This document shows positions 1 to 7,965 of a DNA stretch of 33,044 nt, one piece after another. Numbering within the stretch: position 1 is the first letter of the stretch; the number at the start of each line of letters is the position of its first letter. The translations under genes were made by a program, and so were the position numbers. The notes under the pieces were generated by a model, which saw only the letters and a list, made by a program, of their open reading frames with translations, had not been told where the DNA came from and ran no database searches. Source of the stretch: Acidobacteriota bacterium (GTDB taxonomy: Bacteria > Acidobacteriota > UBA6911); NCBI GenBank assembly GCA_012719455.1, contig JAAYAJ010000023.1, positions 1-33,044 on the forward strand. The letters are read 5' to 3'.

Positions 1-8
1 CAGCCAGA

Positions 9-24
9 TTGGCATACTATTTGC
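9..24 (+). promoter_or_regulatory. sigma-54 (-24/-12) promoter for the PEP-CTERM gene
   Basis: The sequence TTGGCATACTATTTGC matches the sigma-54 pattern YTGGCAC-N5-TTGC, with the invariant GG (11-12) and GC (23-24) exactly ten bases apart. It ends 34 bases before the ATG at 59, leaving room for a start site near 36 and the Shine-Dalgarno GGGAGGG. PEP-CTERM genes are known to be often driven by sigma-54 with the PrsK/PrsR pair in other bacteria. Upstream activator sites would lie outside the window. Confidence 0.75.
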
Positions 25-58
25 CTATTAATAGATAGACACAGAAAGGGAGGGTTCC

Positions 59-712
59 ATGAAGCGTTTTTATGGTTTGCTTTTTGCTTGTTTGTTGCTG
101 GCGTTGCCTTTGACCGCCAATGCAGGTCCATTCTATTTTGGTTCAGGGACAATCAACGCTGCCGGCAGTTCGCCGACTGAATACAACCCCGGTGACGGAC
201 GAACATATTATTTGGATTACGATGGCAGTGTAACTATCGATGATTTTGAACCCGTCATTAACATCACCGATGCAGAACTCTTTTGCGTATCCGGCGTGAC
301 TTTGGATAGGAATAAACCGGACTATCTGTTTTACCAATTCGAAGATTACGAAAGAGCGGATTTTGCGAAGGCCACCTGGGTCGCTGACAACTGGACGACT
401 TTCATCACGGACAACCTAAGCCAGGACGTGAAAAAGGGTGAAGCCCAAAAGGCCATTTGGGCAATCATGGGAGTAATGAATATACTCGGTAACGACGGCT
501 GGGATCTCAGCCTTTTCAATGCCGCGTCCGCTACCCATGTAACCACAAATTGGCTTTGGGCAGAGAGCGTTCAAGGCTTAAGCCAGGATTTCCTGGTTCC
601 ATACGAATATCAGCTTCCCGGGGGTGATCTGCCCGAGGTTCCCGAGCCAAGCACGTTGATATTGCTGGGGTTGGGGCTGACCGGTATCGCTCTTTACAAA
701 AAGAAAAGATAA
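59..712 (+). CDS. PEP-CTERM sorted secreted protein with thioester-domain-like core
   Basis: A 217-aa protein exported and handed to the exosortase/PEP-CTERM sorting machinery. Visible parts: signal peptide (residues 1-22, hydrophobic run ending TANA), a globular middle, and a C-terminal tripartite sorting signal: VPEPST at about 194-199, a hydrophobic helix LILLGLGLTGIAL, and basic tail YKKKR. In the middle, FCV (Cys76) and AQKAIW (Gln130) resemble the paired Cys and Gln motifs of surface thioester domains, with an aromatic/Ala-rich ATWVADNW stretch between them; the thioester itself is inference. The start is set by GGGAGGG a few bases upstream. It has its own sigma-54-type promoter and terminator, so it is monocistronic. 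GC is lower than in the genes that follow. No exosortase gene is in the window. Confidence 0.9.
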   Translation: MKRFYGLLFACLLLALPLTANAGPFYFGSGTINAAGSSPTEYNPGDGRTYYLDYDGSVTIDDFEPVINITDAELFCVSGVTLDRNKPDYLFYQFEDYERADFAKATWVADNWTTFITDNLSQDVKKGEAQKAIWAIMGVMNILGNDGWDLSLFNAASATHVTTNWLWAESVQGLSQDFLVPYEYQLPGGDLPEVPEPSTLILLGLGLTGIALYKKKR

Positions 713-731
713 CCGGAACAGATTTCTTTCC

Positions 732-768
732 AAAAAAGCAGGATCGCTCGTTGATCCTGCTTTTTTTT
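732..768 (+). terminator. Rho-independent terminator of the PEP-CTERM gene
   Basis: An 8-bp perfect stem GCAGGATC/GATCCTGC (738-745 with 753-760) and a 7-base loop is followed by eight T (761-768); six A precede the stem, so it would also work in the opposite direction. It sits 20 bases after the stop codon. Confidence 0.92.
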
Positions 769-1633
769 GCCTGGAGCCAAATCCTGGACACCCACCTTTT
801 GTGGTCGCGATCGCAATCGGGAGCCCGCTGGAAACCCGGGCGACGGCCGTGACCATGGAAGCATCATCGCAGGGATGGAACGGGAAACAATCCGATCCAT
901 CCCGCAGGCATTGTAATGCACACACAATAATCCCACGGCCGAATCGCACACGGCGCGGCATCCCCCAGGCTTCGGGCACGGCGGCAGGCTACTCCACGGG
1001 TCTCTCCTTACGGCCGGTGATGGCGCCGGATCTTCCCTCTTCGTATTGGAGCCAAGAGTGTTTCGAGCGCAGGCTCCGGGAATCAGGGGGCTACAAAGAG
1101 GCCGGCTGATCGACATCCCGGGGTATTGACGCGGAGCCTTTTTATTGTTATCTAATCACTTCGCCCCAGCGCGGGCGGAGAGTTTTGCGCACATCCCGAG
1201 GGCCCTCCAAGGAACGAACAAGGAACAAATGAGGCGTGGCGGATCCGCCCGGCCCCCAATCCCCCGGACCAGATGGAAGACAGATTGCGGAGGGATGGGA
1301 AGAGCGAACGATTGTTTGGATTAGCCGTCCCGGGCGCAGGGCGCACGGGACGATGACGCCGTCGGCTGCGATGCCAGCGCCGACGCGCGCATGGAAACAT
1401 TGGCAGTCGTTTCAAAGCGGAGCATCTTGCCGGCGGCCTGATGTCGGCTCCGGTCCCCGGGCAACGGGGCCTCTGGAACGTTAAGGATTCAGGATTGACG
1501 GATCGAAGATATCGGGGGATGTGTGCCCGGGCCGGCAGGCTCCGGGCGCAGCCCGCCGGGGTTCGACCGCCTCCCTCCTCGACTGGTCCTGCCTTGAAAC
1601 CGCTGCCTCAAGCACGGAAGGACCCTGCAACTC
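769..1633. other. Long GC-rich intergenic region, no convincing gene
   Basis: Some 865 bases between the PEP-CTERM terminator and the MFS transporter. Open frames here on both strands give Arg/Pro/Ser-rich translations with no recognisable fold and lack good ribosome binding sites. Composition jumps from AT-rich to strongly GC-rich at about 790. The only signal I can support is a sigma-70-like promoter at 1126-1154; the 470 or so bases between it and the MFS start include a short inverted repeat (CGTCCCG at about 1338 with CGGGACG at about 1358) and may be an untranslated leader. Confidence 0.5.
1126..1154 (+). promoter_or_regulatory. Sigma-70-type promoter upstream of MFS transporter
   Basis: TTGACG (1126-1131), a 17-base spacer and TATCTA (1149-1154) form a near-consensus -35/-10 pair in an AT-rich patch of an otherwise very GC-rich region. 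The next plus-strand gene begins at 1634, implying a leader of about 470 bases if this is its promoter. Confidence 0.5.
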
Positions 1634-2875
1634 ATGGCGAACACCAGCAAGAGAGCGACAGCTCTGCTCGCGGGCATCGGAATCGAGGTCTGCGCGGGTA
1701 TCGGCTATGCCTGGAGCGTTTTCCAGAACCCCCTGATCGATAAGTACGGCTGGACCACCTCCGCCGTCAGCGTGGCTTTTACCCTTTTCATCCTGGCGGG
1801 GGCGATCGCGCCCCTGGTCGGGAAGCTCCAGGAATACCTCCGGACCAGGACGATCGTGCTGATCGGGGCCGTACTGTACGGCGCGAGCCTCTACGCCACC
1901 GGCACGGCCAGCTCCATTCCCGCCCTCTATCTCAGCTTCGGCCTGGGGGTGGGCGTGGGGACCACGACCATCTACCCGCTGCTGATTTCCTACATGATCA
2001 AGCTCTTCCCCGAGAAGAAGGGGCTGATCTCGGGAGTCATGGTGGCCAGCTACGGTTCGGGCGCTGTCCTGCTCGCCCCCATAGGAGCCTGGCTGACGTC
2101 CCAGTACGGGGTCAGCAACGCCTTTAAAATCCTGGGAGTGGGACTGTTCATCATCATCGCCGCAGCTTCCCGGCTGATCGACGACGTCCGCGACATTCGG
2201 ACGGAGATGCGCAAGGCGGCGCCCTCGGCCTCCCCCGCCCGGAAGGTGCGCGATCTGACCTGGCGCCAGATGCTCGCAACCCCCCGGTTCTACGTCGCCT
2301 TCACCGCGCTCACGATCGGGGCCACCTCCGGGCTCATGATCCTGGGTCATGCCTCCCCGATGATCCAGTCGACCATGGGGATCCCGGCGCAGCAGGCGGC
2401 CTTCATCGTCAGCATCCTGGCCGTGTCCAACACCGTCGGGAGGCTGTTCCTGGGAGGCTTTTCGGACCGGGTCGGCCGCTATCCCCTGATGATGATGCTC
2501 TTCGCCTGCTCCACCCTGTCGTTCGTAACGCTGGCGGCTTCGGACTGGGTCCCGCTCTTTCTCACCGGCGTGCTCCTCGTCGAGTTCTGTTACGGGGGAT
2601 ACATCGCCCTGATCGCGCCCGTCACCGCCGACCTGTTCGGAACCCGGCACCTGAGCATCAACTACGGGATCATGTTCCTCTCCTTCGCCATCGGCGGCGT
2701 GATCGGCCCCCGGCTCGCCGCCGTCATCAAGGAGACGTACGACGGCAGTTACCAGATGGCCTTCATCATCGCCGCCGCCCTCTGCGTCGTGGGTCTCGGG
2801 CTCGCCCTGGCCGCGGGGAGAATGAGGCGCCGGCAGCGGGACACGGCCGAGAATTCGAAACCGATCGCGGCCTGA
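1634..2875 (+). CDS. MFS transporter of the OFA (oxalate/formate antiporter) type
   Basis: A 413-aa inner-membrane transporter with twelve predicted hydrophobic helices in two halves separated by a charged loop at about 183-213. Family signs: GYAWSVFQNPL near residues 24-34, the Gly-rich SYGSGAVLLAPIGAW around 139-153 in the first half, and the MFS loop motif GGFSDRVGR (274-282) after helix 8. OFA members exchange small carboxylates such as oxalate/formate or lactate; the substrate cannot be read here. The ATG is preceded by GGAAGGA about 11 bases away, a slightly long spacing. It stands alone and converges on the NYN-domain gene, stops three bases apart. The C-terminus is Arg-rich and cytoplasmic. 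Confidence 0.88.
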   Translation: MANTSKRATALLAGIGIEVCAGIGYAWSVFQNPLIDKYGWTTSAVSVAFTLFILAGAIAPLVGKLQEYLRTRTIVLIGAVLYGASLYATGTASSIPALYLSFGLGVGVGTTTIYPLLISYMIKLFPEKKGLISGVMVASYGSGAVLLAPIGAWLTSQYGVSNAFKILGVGLFIIIAAASRLIDDVRDIRTEMRKAAPSASPARKVRDLTWRQMLATPRFYVAFTALTIGATSGLMILGHASPMIQSTMGIPAQQAAFIVSILAVSNTVGRLFLGGFSDRVGRYPLMMMLFACSTLSFVTLAASDWVPLFLTGVLLVEFCYGGYIALIAPVTADLFGTRHLSINYGIMFLSFAIGGVIGPRLAAVIKETYDGSYQMAFIIAAALCVVGLGLALAAGRMRRRQRDTAENSKPIAA

Positions 2876-2878
2876 GGC

Positions 2879-3283
2879 TCACGCTTCGGACATTTCGGCA
2901 CACCGCTCGAGCCGGCGCCGGAACTGGCCCGAAGTGACGACCCGGGCCCCGAGCACCCTCGCCTGGCGCGCGAGCGCCCGGTCGGAGGTCACCACGCACA
3001 CCTGCTCGCCGCCGCCGTGGTGGTACAGCTGCTCGAGGATGAGTTCGTCCGCGCTCGAGCCGCGGCGCGCGTAAAGAACCCGGAAAAGCGGCACGATTCC
3101 CTCTTCGGACGCGCCCCCCTCGCCCGGCCCGTCGCCCGGGGCATCGAAGACCAGGAGGTATGGCTCGTTTCCCCCGCTTGCAAGGCGTTCGACTTCTTCC
3201 CGCAGGCGCCGCCGCGCCGCGGGCTTGTCGCGGTGCCACCCCACCCGCTGCCCCATCACGTTGTTGCCGTCTACAATGACCAT
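2879..3283 (-). CDS. NYN-domain (YacP-like) putative RNA-binding nuclease
   Basis: A 134-aa protein of the YacP/Rae1-like NYN (PIN-related) family, whose members act on RNA, some on ribosome-bound mRNA. Visible active-site acids: MVIVDGNNVMG at the N-terminus (Asp5), LVFDAPGD in the middle, SSADELILEQL, then VCVVTSDRALARQA. The frame stays open far upstream across the 5' part of the ygiQ gene on the other strand, but only the ATG at 3281-3283 begins the fold, so the longer version is a GC-rich artefact. The gene is divergent from ygiQ with about 310 bases between them. Substrate and role in this organism are unknown. Confidence 0.82.
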   Translation of the reverse strand: MVIVDGNNVMGQRVGWHRDKPAARRRLREEVERLASGGNEPYLLVFDAPGDGPGEGGASEEGIVPLFRVLYARRGSSADELILEQLYHHGGGEQVCVVTSDRALARQARVLGARVVTSGQFRRRLERCAEMSEA

Positions 3284-3595
3284 GCCTTCATTATAGTGGA
3301 GACAGTCACCGCTGTCCCCTTGCCTGCCGCCCGCCCCCGGTTCAGCCGGGGCGCAGGACATCGGCCTGAACGGGATCATGGCGCAGGTCCCCGGGCGGTT
3401 CCCCCCGGCGGCGGAATTCTCTCTCCCCGGCCCGTTTTCATAGTAAGATTTAATCCATCGCAGGATCGTGCCCGAAACCCTCAGCGGGAGAAAAATGACG
3501 CACATGGCCCATCGCTTTGAAACGGCAGCGTCGACACTGCTCCGCCATCCGGCGGACATCGTCGCCCGCAAACCCCTTTTTTCGGAGGATGTCCG
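3284..3595. other. Divergent intergenic region between NYN gene and ygiQ
   Basis: 312 bases with no supported gene. An AT-richer patch near 3436-3455 (around TTCATAGTAAGATTTAATCC) could hold a promoter toward ygiQ, but no clean -35/-10 pair is visible. A GGAGG ribosome binding site for ygiQ lies at 3584-3588. Confidence 0.4.
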
Positions 3596-5308
3596 CTGAA
3601 ACCCTTCCTGCCCACGACGCGCGCGGAGATGATCGACCGCGGCTGGGACGAGCTCGACGTGCTCCTCGTCACCGGCGACGCCTACGTCGACCACCCTTCC
3701 TTCGGGGCGGCCGTGATCGGGCGGGTGCTGGAGGCCGAGGGGTGGCGCGTAGGCATCGTCGCCCAGCCGGATTGGACGGATGCGGAAGCGCTGACGGTGA
3801 TGGGCCGTCCACGCCTGTTCTGCGGGATCACCGCGGGGAACCTCGACTCGATGCTGGCGCATTACACCGCCGCGCGGCGCCGGCGGCGGGAGGACGCCTA
3901 TACCCCCGGCGGCGCCGTCGGCAAGCGCCCCAACCTGGCTTCCATGGTCTATGCGCAGCTGGCCCGCAAGGCCTTTCCCGGCATCACGACGGTGCTGGGG
4001 GGGATCGAGGCCAGCCTGCGCCGCACGGCGCATTACGACTACTGGCAGGACAAGGTGCGCCCTTCCATCCTGGCCGACGCGAAAGCGGACATCCTGGTGT
4101 ACGGCATGGGGGAGCAGGCGGTCCGCGAAATCGCCCGCCGCTGCGCCGGCGCCCTCCCGCTGGACCGGATCCCGGGCACGGCCCGGATGCCGGGCGCCCG
4201 GGAGTCGGACGCGGATCGTTTTGCCGACTGCGTCCTCCTGCCGTCGCTCGAGGAGTGCCGCGCCGATATCCGGAAGGTGCGGGAGCTGACGCGGCTGACC
4301 GAGCGGGAGCAGAACCCCTTCGGCGGAAGGCCGCTGGTGCAGCGGCACGGCGCGCGCGCCGTGCGGATCGAGCCGCCGGCGCCCCCCCTATCCACGGAGG
4401 AAATGGACCGGGTCTACGAGCTCCCCTTCCTGCGCCTGCCTCACCCTTCCGCTGCGGAGCCAATCCCCGCCTTCACGATGATCCGCGACTCGGTGACCGT
4501 GGTGCGCGGGTGCTCCGGCGGCTGTTCCTTCTGCGGCCTGGGCCTGCACCAGGGTCGTTTCCTGTCGAGCCGTTCCGAGGCGTCGGTCCTTGGCGAAGTG
4601 CGGGCCATGGCGGCCGCGCCCGGTTTCAGCGGCACCGTCACCGACCTGGGGGGGCCGACGGCGAACCTGTACGGCTCCGTCAACGGCACGGCCGCCGCCT
4701 GCCGCGTGTGCCGCCGTCCCAGCTGCCTCTTCCCCTCCCCCTGCCCGCATCTCGAACGACGCCAGGAAGCGGCGGTCCGGCTCATGAGCCGGGTGCGGGA
4801 AATCGAGGGGGTGCGCCACGTGTTCATCCAGTCGGGCATCCGGATGGACGTGGCCCTGGAGAGCCCGGAATATATCCGCGCCCTGGCGCGCCACCACGTG
4901 TCGGGACACCTGAAGGTGGCCCCGGAGCACCTGCATCCCGGGACCCTGCGCAAGATGCGCAAGCCGGGCCCGGAAATCTTTTACGCCTTTCAGGAAGCGT
5001 TTGCGGCGGAAAGCCGCGCGGCGGGACGCCGGCAATACCTGGTGCCCTACTTCATCTCCAATTTTCCCGGCTCGACCTCGCGGGAGATGCGGGAGGTCGA
5101 ACGCTTCGTCCTCCGGGAAAACTGGAACCTGCAACAGGTCCAGGACTTCATCCCCCTGCCGATGACGCCCGCCGCCGCCGTCTACGCGACCGGTCTTGAT
5201 TATGAAACCGGCGCGCCCGTCCCGGTGGTCCGGGGACTGGCCGAGCGCCGCGAGCAGATGGGGCAGCTCCGGCCCCGAGCGCGGAGGGGTAGACGCCGTC
5301 GCTCATAG
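3596..5308 (+). CDS. ygiQ: YgiQ family radical SAM protein (CTG start likely)
   Basis: A radical SAM enzyme of the YgiQ/UPF0313 family; reaction unknown. The N-terminal B12-binding-like region contains the family block [15 protein letters not shown], followed by GGIEASLRR, and the radical SAM cluster motif [12 protein letters not shown] gives CxxxCxxC at Cys306, Cys310 and Cys313 (numbered from the CTG). [14 protein letters not shown] and the [13 protein letters not shown] block are also typical. The first ATG in frame is at 3629, but homologs begin about eleven residues earlier with FLPTTREEM; here [11 protein letters not shown] is encoded upstream with no ATG/GTG/TTG. CTG at 3596 lies seven bases after GGAGG (3584-3588), so I place the start there. 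Length 570 aa. The C-terminus is an Arg-rich tail. Confidence 0.9.
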   Translation: MKPFLPTTRAEMIDRGWDELDVLLVTGDAYVDHPSFGAAVIGRVLEAEGWRVGIVAQPDWTDAEALTVMGRPRLFCGITAGNLDSMLAHYTAARRRRREDAYTPGGAVGKRPNLASMVYAQLARKAFPGITTVLGGIEASLRRTAHYDYWQDKVRPSILADAKADILVYGMGEQAVREIARRCAGALPLDRIPGTARMPGARESDADRFADCVLLPSLEECRADIRKVRELTRLTEREQNPFGGRPLVQRHGARAVRIEPPAPPLSTEEMDRVYELPFLRLPHPSAAEPIPAFTMIRDSVTVVRGCSGGCSFCGLGLHQGRFLSSRSEASVLGEVRAMAAAPGFSGTVTDLGGPTANLYGSVNGTAAACRVCRRPSCLFPSPCPHLERRQEAAVRLMSRVREIEGVRHVFIQSGIRMDVALESPEYIRALARHHVSGHLKVAPEHLHPGTLRKMRKPGPEIFYAFQEAFAAESRAAGRRQYLVPYFISNFPGSTSREMREVERFVLRENWNLQQVQDFIPLPMTPAAAVYATGLDYETGAPVPVVRGLAERREQMGQLRPRARRGRRRRS

Positions 5309-5346
5309 CCGGACCGGGGGCGTTTCGGAGGATTGCGAAACGCCCC

Positions 5347-5922
5347 TTACCCGGCCGTCTCCGCCTCCCGCCGCAACCGGGAGCGCAACCGCTCGAGCGC
5401 CGGTTCGAACTCCCGCCGCAGCGCCGCAAGCGCCGTCCGGTATCCCTCGTCCCGCTCCATCACCGGCACCACGGCCGAACCTGAAATCCCGAGCGCCGCC
5501 AGGCGCAGGCGTGCCCCCGCAGCCTGCTCCTCCGCCAGGGCCGCGCGCCTCTCCTCATATTCTCCCAGCAACCGCCCCCAATCGGACGCCGCCGCGCCGT
5601 CATCCCCCTTCCCCGCCAGGGCAACAAGTCCAGCCAGCGCCCGTTCGGCCGCCGCCGGTTTCTCCAGCTCGATCGCCCCGGAGAGACAGCCTACGAGCCC
5701 CCGGCGCACGATGCGCCCGGAGTCCCCTTCGTGCCGCCCCGCTTCAGGTGCCAATTCCCCGACAGCGAGAATCCCCTCGAGGTACCTGTGCCCGATCGCC
5801 TCTCCGAGGGGGCGGTACTCCTTCTCCCGCTGCTCCGCGATCTCCTCCGCGGAGAGTTCGGGCAGTTTGGAAACCCGCTCCATGGCAAGTTCCAGCGCGC
5901 TCTTGATCCCTTCCTCTTCCAC
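5347..5922 (-). CDS. Conserved-looking protein of unknown function, helical
   Basis: A 191-aa protein I do not recognise. It is rich in Glu, Ala, Arg and Leu with no signal peptide or membrane segment, and reads as mostly helical: IKSALELAMERVSKL at the N-terminus, then YEERRAALAEEQ, and an Arg/Glu C-terminal helix that could form a coiled coil. The start is GTG (5920-5922) with CCGGAGAG about six bases upstream. It begins 15 bases after the stop of the MBL-fold gene on the same strand, so the two are almost certainly cotranscribed and it may act with that hydrolase. Plus-strand frames across it are Pro/Arg-rich shadows. Confidence 0.65.
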   Translation of the reverse strand: MEEEGIKSALELAMERVSKLPELSAEEIAEQREKEYRPLGEAIGHRYLEGILAVGELAPEAGRHEGDSGRIVRRGLVGCLSGAIELEKPAAAERALAGLVALAGKGDDGAAASDWGRLLGEYEERRAALAEEQAAGARLRLAALGISGSAVVPVMERDEGYRTALAALRREFEPALERLRSRLRREAETAG

Positions 5923-5937
5923 CGCACTCTCCGGAAA

Positions 5938-6597
5938 TCAAAGGTAAGTGAGTATGATCCGAAAATTCTCCCGGACCTCCTCGCGGCCGCGGATGAAGCC
6001 GGAGTGACCGTAGGGGTGCCCGCAGAGCAGTTCCTCGACATCGAGCGCGGCCATCCGTTCGATGCTGCGCCTGAGTTGTCCCGCATCCCCCCCGGGGAAA
6101 TCGGTCCGGCCGGTGCTGCGGTAGAACACGCAATCCCCGGCAACAAGGACTTTCCGCTCGGGCCAGTAGAGGGTGATGTGCCCCGGTGAGTGCCCGGGCG
6201 AGTGGAGCACATCGAGCCGGAATTCCCCATCCAGTTCGAGCGTCCCGTCCTGGAGGTAGAGGTCCGCCTCCCCCCCCATCCGCCGGAACAGCTCCCCGTC
6301 CTCCCGGTGCAGCGCCACCTTCGCCCCCAGCCGGGCGAGATCGACCGCCCCCTCGACATGATCGGGGTGCCCGTGGGTGAGGATCACGAGACCGATGGCC
6401 GAGGGATCCAGGCCGTCGCGCCTGATCCCCGCGAGCAACCGCTCGAGCGCGGACTCCCCCATCGCCGGGGTGACGAAGTGCCCGGGATCGACCAGGACAT
6501 GCTTTCCGCCCGGCAACACGCCGGCAAACAGGCAGCTGTTGCAGTTATTGTCCCGCCCGTTCCAGAGGTAGACGTGAAAACGATCGAATACCTTCAT
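5938..6597 (-). CDS. MBL-fold metallo-hydrolase (glyoxalase II-like)
   Basis: A 219-aa cytoplasmic metallo-beta-lactamase-fold hydrolase with a complete binuclear metal site: THGHPDH (His75, His77, Asp79, His80), the next His in SPGHSPGH, Asp in VAGDCVFY, and the last His in LLCGHPYG. This set is typical of the glyoxalase II/hydroxyacylglutathione hydrolase branch; the true substrate cannot be read. I chose the ATG at 6595-6597 (MKVFDRFHVYLW) because GGAG lies five bases upstream, rather than the GTG seven codons earlier. First gene of a two-gene unit with the unknown gene 15 bases downstream; divergent from the methyltransferase with 99 bases between starts. Confidence 0.87.
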   Translation of the reverse strand: MKVFDRFHVYLWNGRDNNCNSCLFAGVLPGGKHVLVDPGHFVTPAMGESALERLLAGIRRDGLDPSAIGLVILTHGHPDHVEGAVDLARLGAKVALHREDGELFRRMGGEADLYLQDGTLELDGEFRLDVLHSPGHSPGHITLYWPERKVLVAGDCVFYRSTGRTDFPGGDAGQLRRSIERMAALDVEELLCGHPYGHSGFIRGREEVRENFRIILTYL

Positions 6598-6696
6598 ATT
6601 GTCTCCGCCGGCCTCCACTGCCGGCTTGATTGTCCGGACTGGATTTTACTACAGTTGACGGGCGCACCAAGGCCAAAAGCGGGAACGATCCCTGCC

Positions 6697-7491
6697 ATGA
6701 CGAGAAACAGCGTGGACAACTCGCTTTACCGCAACCGGGCCGCTTCCTGGTGGGATGACGATGACGGCGCCTTCAGCACCATCCGCCATTTTATCAACCC
6801 CGCCCGCTGCAACTGGTTCCGCCGCGTCCTCGAGGTCCGCCCGCCGTCCGGAGCAGGGGCGCCGACCCTCATCGATGTCGGCTGCGGCGGGGGTTATCTC
6901 GCCGAGGAGTTCGCCCGCATGGGCTGCCGCGTCACCGGAGTGGACGCCGCGCCCGAATCGCTCACGGCCGCGCGCCGCCACAGTGCCGCGTCGCGGCTCG
7001 ACATCGATTACGTGGGCGGCCGGGCCGAGCGCCTCCCCTTTCCGGCCGCCTCCTTCGACCTTGCCGCCTGCTGCGACGTCCTCGAGCACGTCGACAGCCC
7101 CGACATCGTCATCGCCGAAATCGCCCGCGTCCTCCGCCCCGGCGGCCTCTTCTTCTTCGACACCATCAACCGCACCCTCCGGAGCCGCATCGCCGTCATC
7201 GGCGCCATGCAGAATTGGCGCGCGACGGCGTTCGTACCCCCCGACACCCACGCCTATCGAAATTTCATCAAGCCGCGGGAACTGAAATGGATGCTCGAAA
7301 CAAACCGCCTCATTCCAGGCGAGATGCGCGGACTCTCCCCCCATTGCCATCCGCTGTCCGCCCTCCTCGACCTGCACCGGCGCGCCCGCGGCGCCATCTC
7401 CTTCGAGGAGCTGGGCCGCCGCCTCGCCTTCGGCCCGAGCGGCGATCTCTCGATCTCCTACATCGGGTACGCAAAGAAAAAGGCTCCCTGA
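6697..7491 (+). CDS. UbiG-like class I SAM-dependent O-methyltransferase
   Basis: A 264-aa Rossmann-fold methyltransferase. Motif I is LIDVGCGGGYLAEEF, then VTGVDAAPESL (motif II acid), AERLPFPAASFDLAACCDVLEHV (motif III/IV region) and LRPGGLFFFDTINRT, as in the 3-demethylubiquinol 3-O-methyltransferase family; the C-terminal DTHAYRNFIKPRELK corresponds to the UbiG/Coq3 insertion that contacts the quinone precursor. A role in quinone or another hydroxy-aromatic methylation is inferred. The ATG at 6697 starts the conserved part (SVDNSLYRNRAASWWD), so the much longer upstream open frame is antisense to the MBL gene. The terminator overlaps its stop codon. No other ubiquinone gene is nearby. Confidence 0.82.
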   Translation: MTRNSVDNSLYRNRAASWWDDDDGAFSTIRHFINPARCNWFRRVLEVRPPSGAGAPTLIDVGCGGGYLAEEFARMGCRVTGVDAAPESLTAARRHSAASRLDIDYVGGRAERLPFPAASFDLAACCDVLEHVDSPDIVIAEIARVLRPGGLFFFDTINRTLRSRIAVIGAMQNWRATAFVPPDTHAYRNFIKPRELKWMLETNRLIPGEMRGLSPHCHPLSALLDLHRRARGAISFEELGRRLAFGPSGDLSISYIGYAKKKAP

Positions 7492-7502
7492 GGGAGCCTT
7501 TT
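7478..7502 (+). terminator. Terminator overlapping the methyltransferase stop codon
   Basis: An 11-bp perfect stem AAAAGGCTCCC/GGGAGCCTTTT (7478-7488 with 7492-7502) around a three-base loop TGA. The stop codon lies in the loop. The A and T ends make it usable in both directions. Confidence 0.85.
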
Positions 7503-7562
7503 CCGCAATCATAAACCGAAACGAAGGGACCGCTTATCCGGCAACAGGATATGCGTTTATGC

Positions 7563-7591
7563 AAAAACACTCGGAATGTAAATTATTCCGA
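7563..7591 (-). terminator. Probable terminator of the peptidase-ArsC unit
   Basis: A 7-bp stem TCGGAAT/ATTCCGA (7571-7577 with 7585-7591) lies 20 bases beyond the stop of the ArsC-like gene; read on the minus strand it is followed by GTGTTTTTG, giving a short T run. Stem GC content is modest, hence moderate confidence. Confidence 0.5.
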
Positions 7592-7611
7592 CACCCTGGC
7601 GCCTTCGCGGC

Positions 7612-7944
7612 TCATTGCCACTCTTTCCATTGGTCCGGCTGGTACCCTACCGTCGCCGCACGGCCGTTTCTAACGATGGGGGTCTTGAGCAGGCGCGGGT
7701 CGCCCAGCAGTTGCTCGGCGACGTCGTGGATGATGTACTTGAGGTTCCGTTCCTCGTAGGCGCGCCCCTCCCGGTCGATGAGGTTGTCCAGCCCCACCGC
7801 CGCGCCGATGCCGTTGAGTTCCCCCCGGCTCAGCCCCTTGCGGGCGAGGTCCACGAACTGGAACGGGATGCGCCTTTCCTTGAAATAGCGCTGCGCCTTC
7901 TTAGTGTCGCGGCACTTCAGGGTACCGAAGATCTGGATGTTCAA
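7612..7944 (-). CDS. ArsC/Spx-family thioredoxin-fold protein
   Basis: A 110-aa small cytoplasmic protein of the ArsC/Spx family. The N-terminal strand and nucleophile region is IQIFGTLKCRDTKKAQRYF with a single Cys11 in place of a CxxC pair, followed by IPFQFVDLARKGLSRGEL and the family C-terminal block LLKTPIVRNGRAATVGY. Single-Cys members include arsenate reductase-like and regulatory proteins; no arsenic genes are nearby, so the function is open. The start is TTG (7942-7944), supported by a strong GGGAGGAGA site upstream. It begins 21 bases after the stop of the large peptidase gene on the same strand and is probably cotranscribed with it. Confidence 0.83.
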   Translation of the reverse strand: MNIQIFGTLKCRDTKKAQRYFKERRIPFQFVDLARKGLSRGELNGIGAAVGLDNLIDREGRAYEERNLKYIIHDVAEQLLGDPRLLKTPIVRNGRAATVGYQPDQWKEWQ

Positions 7945-7965
7945 ACAGTTCTCTCCTCCCGCCTG

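Noticed and set aside
1481-2650. 389-codon minus-strand frame opposite the MFS transporter
   Set aside because: His/Asp/Gly/Arg-rich shadow typical of GC-rich antisense frames; the plus-strand MFS protein has clear family motifs.
3517-5199. 560-codon plus-strand frame overlapping ygiQ
   Set aside because: Arg/Gly/Pro-rich out-of-frame reading of ygiQ; only the other frame has the radical SAM motif.
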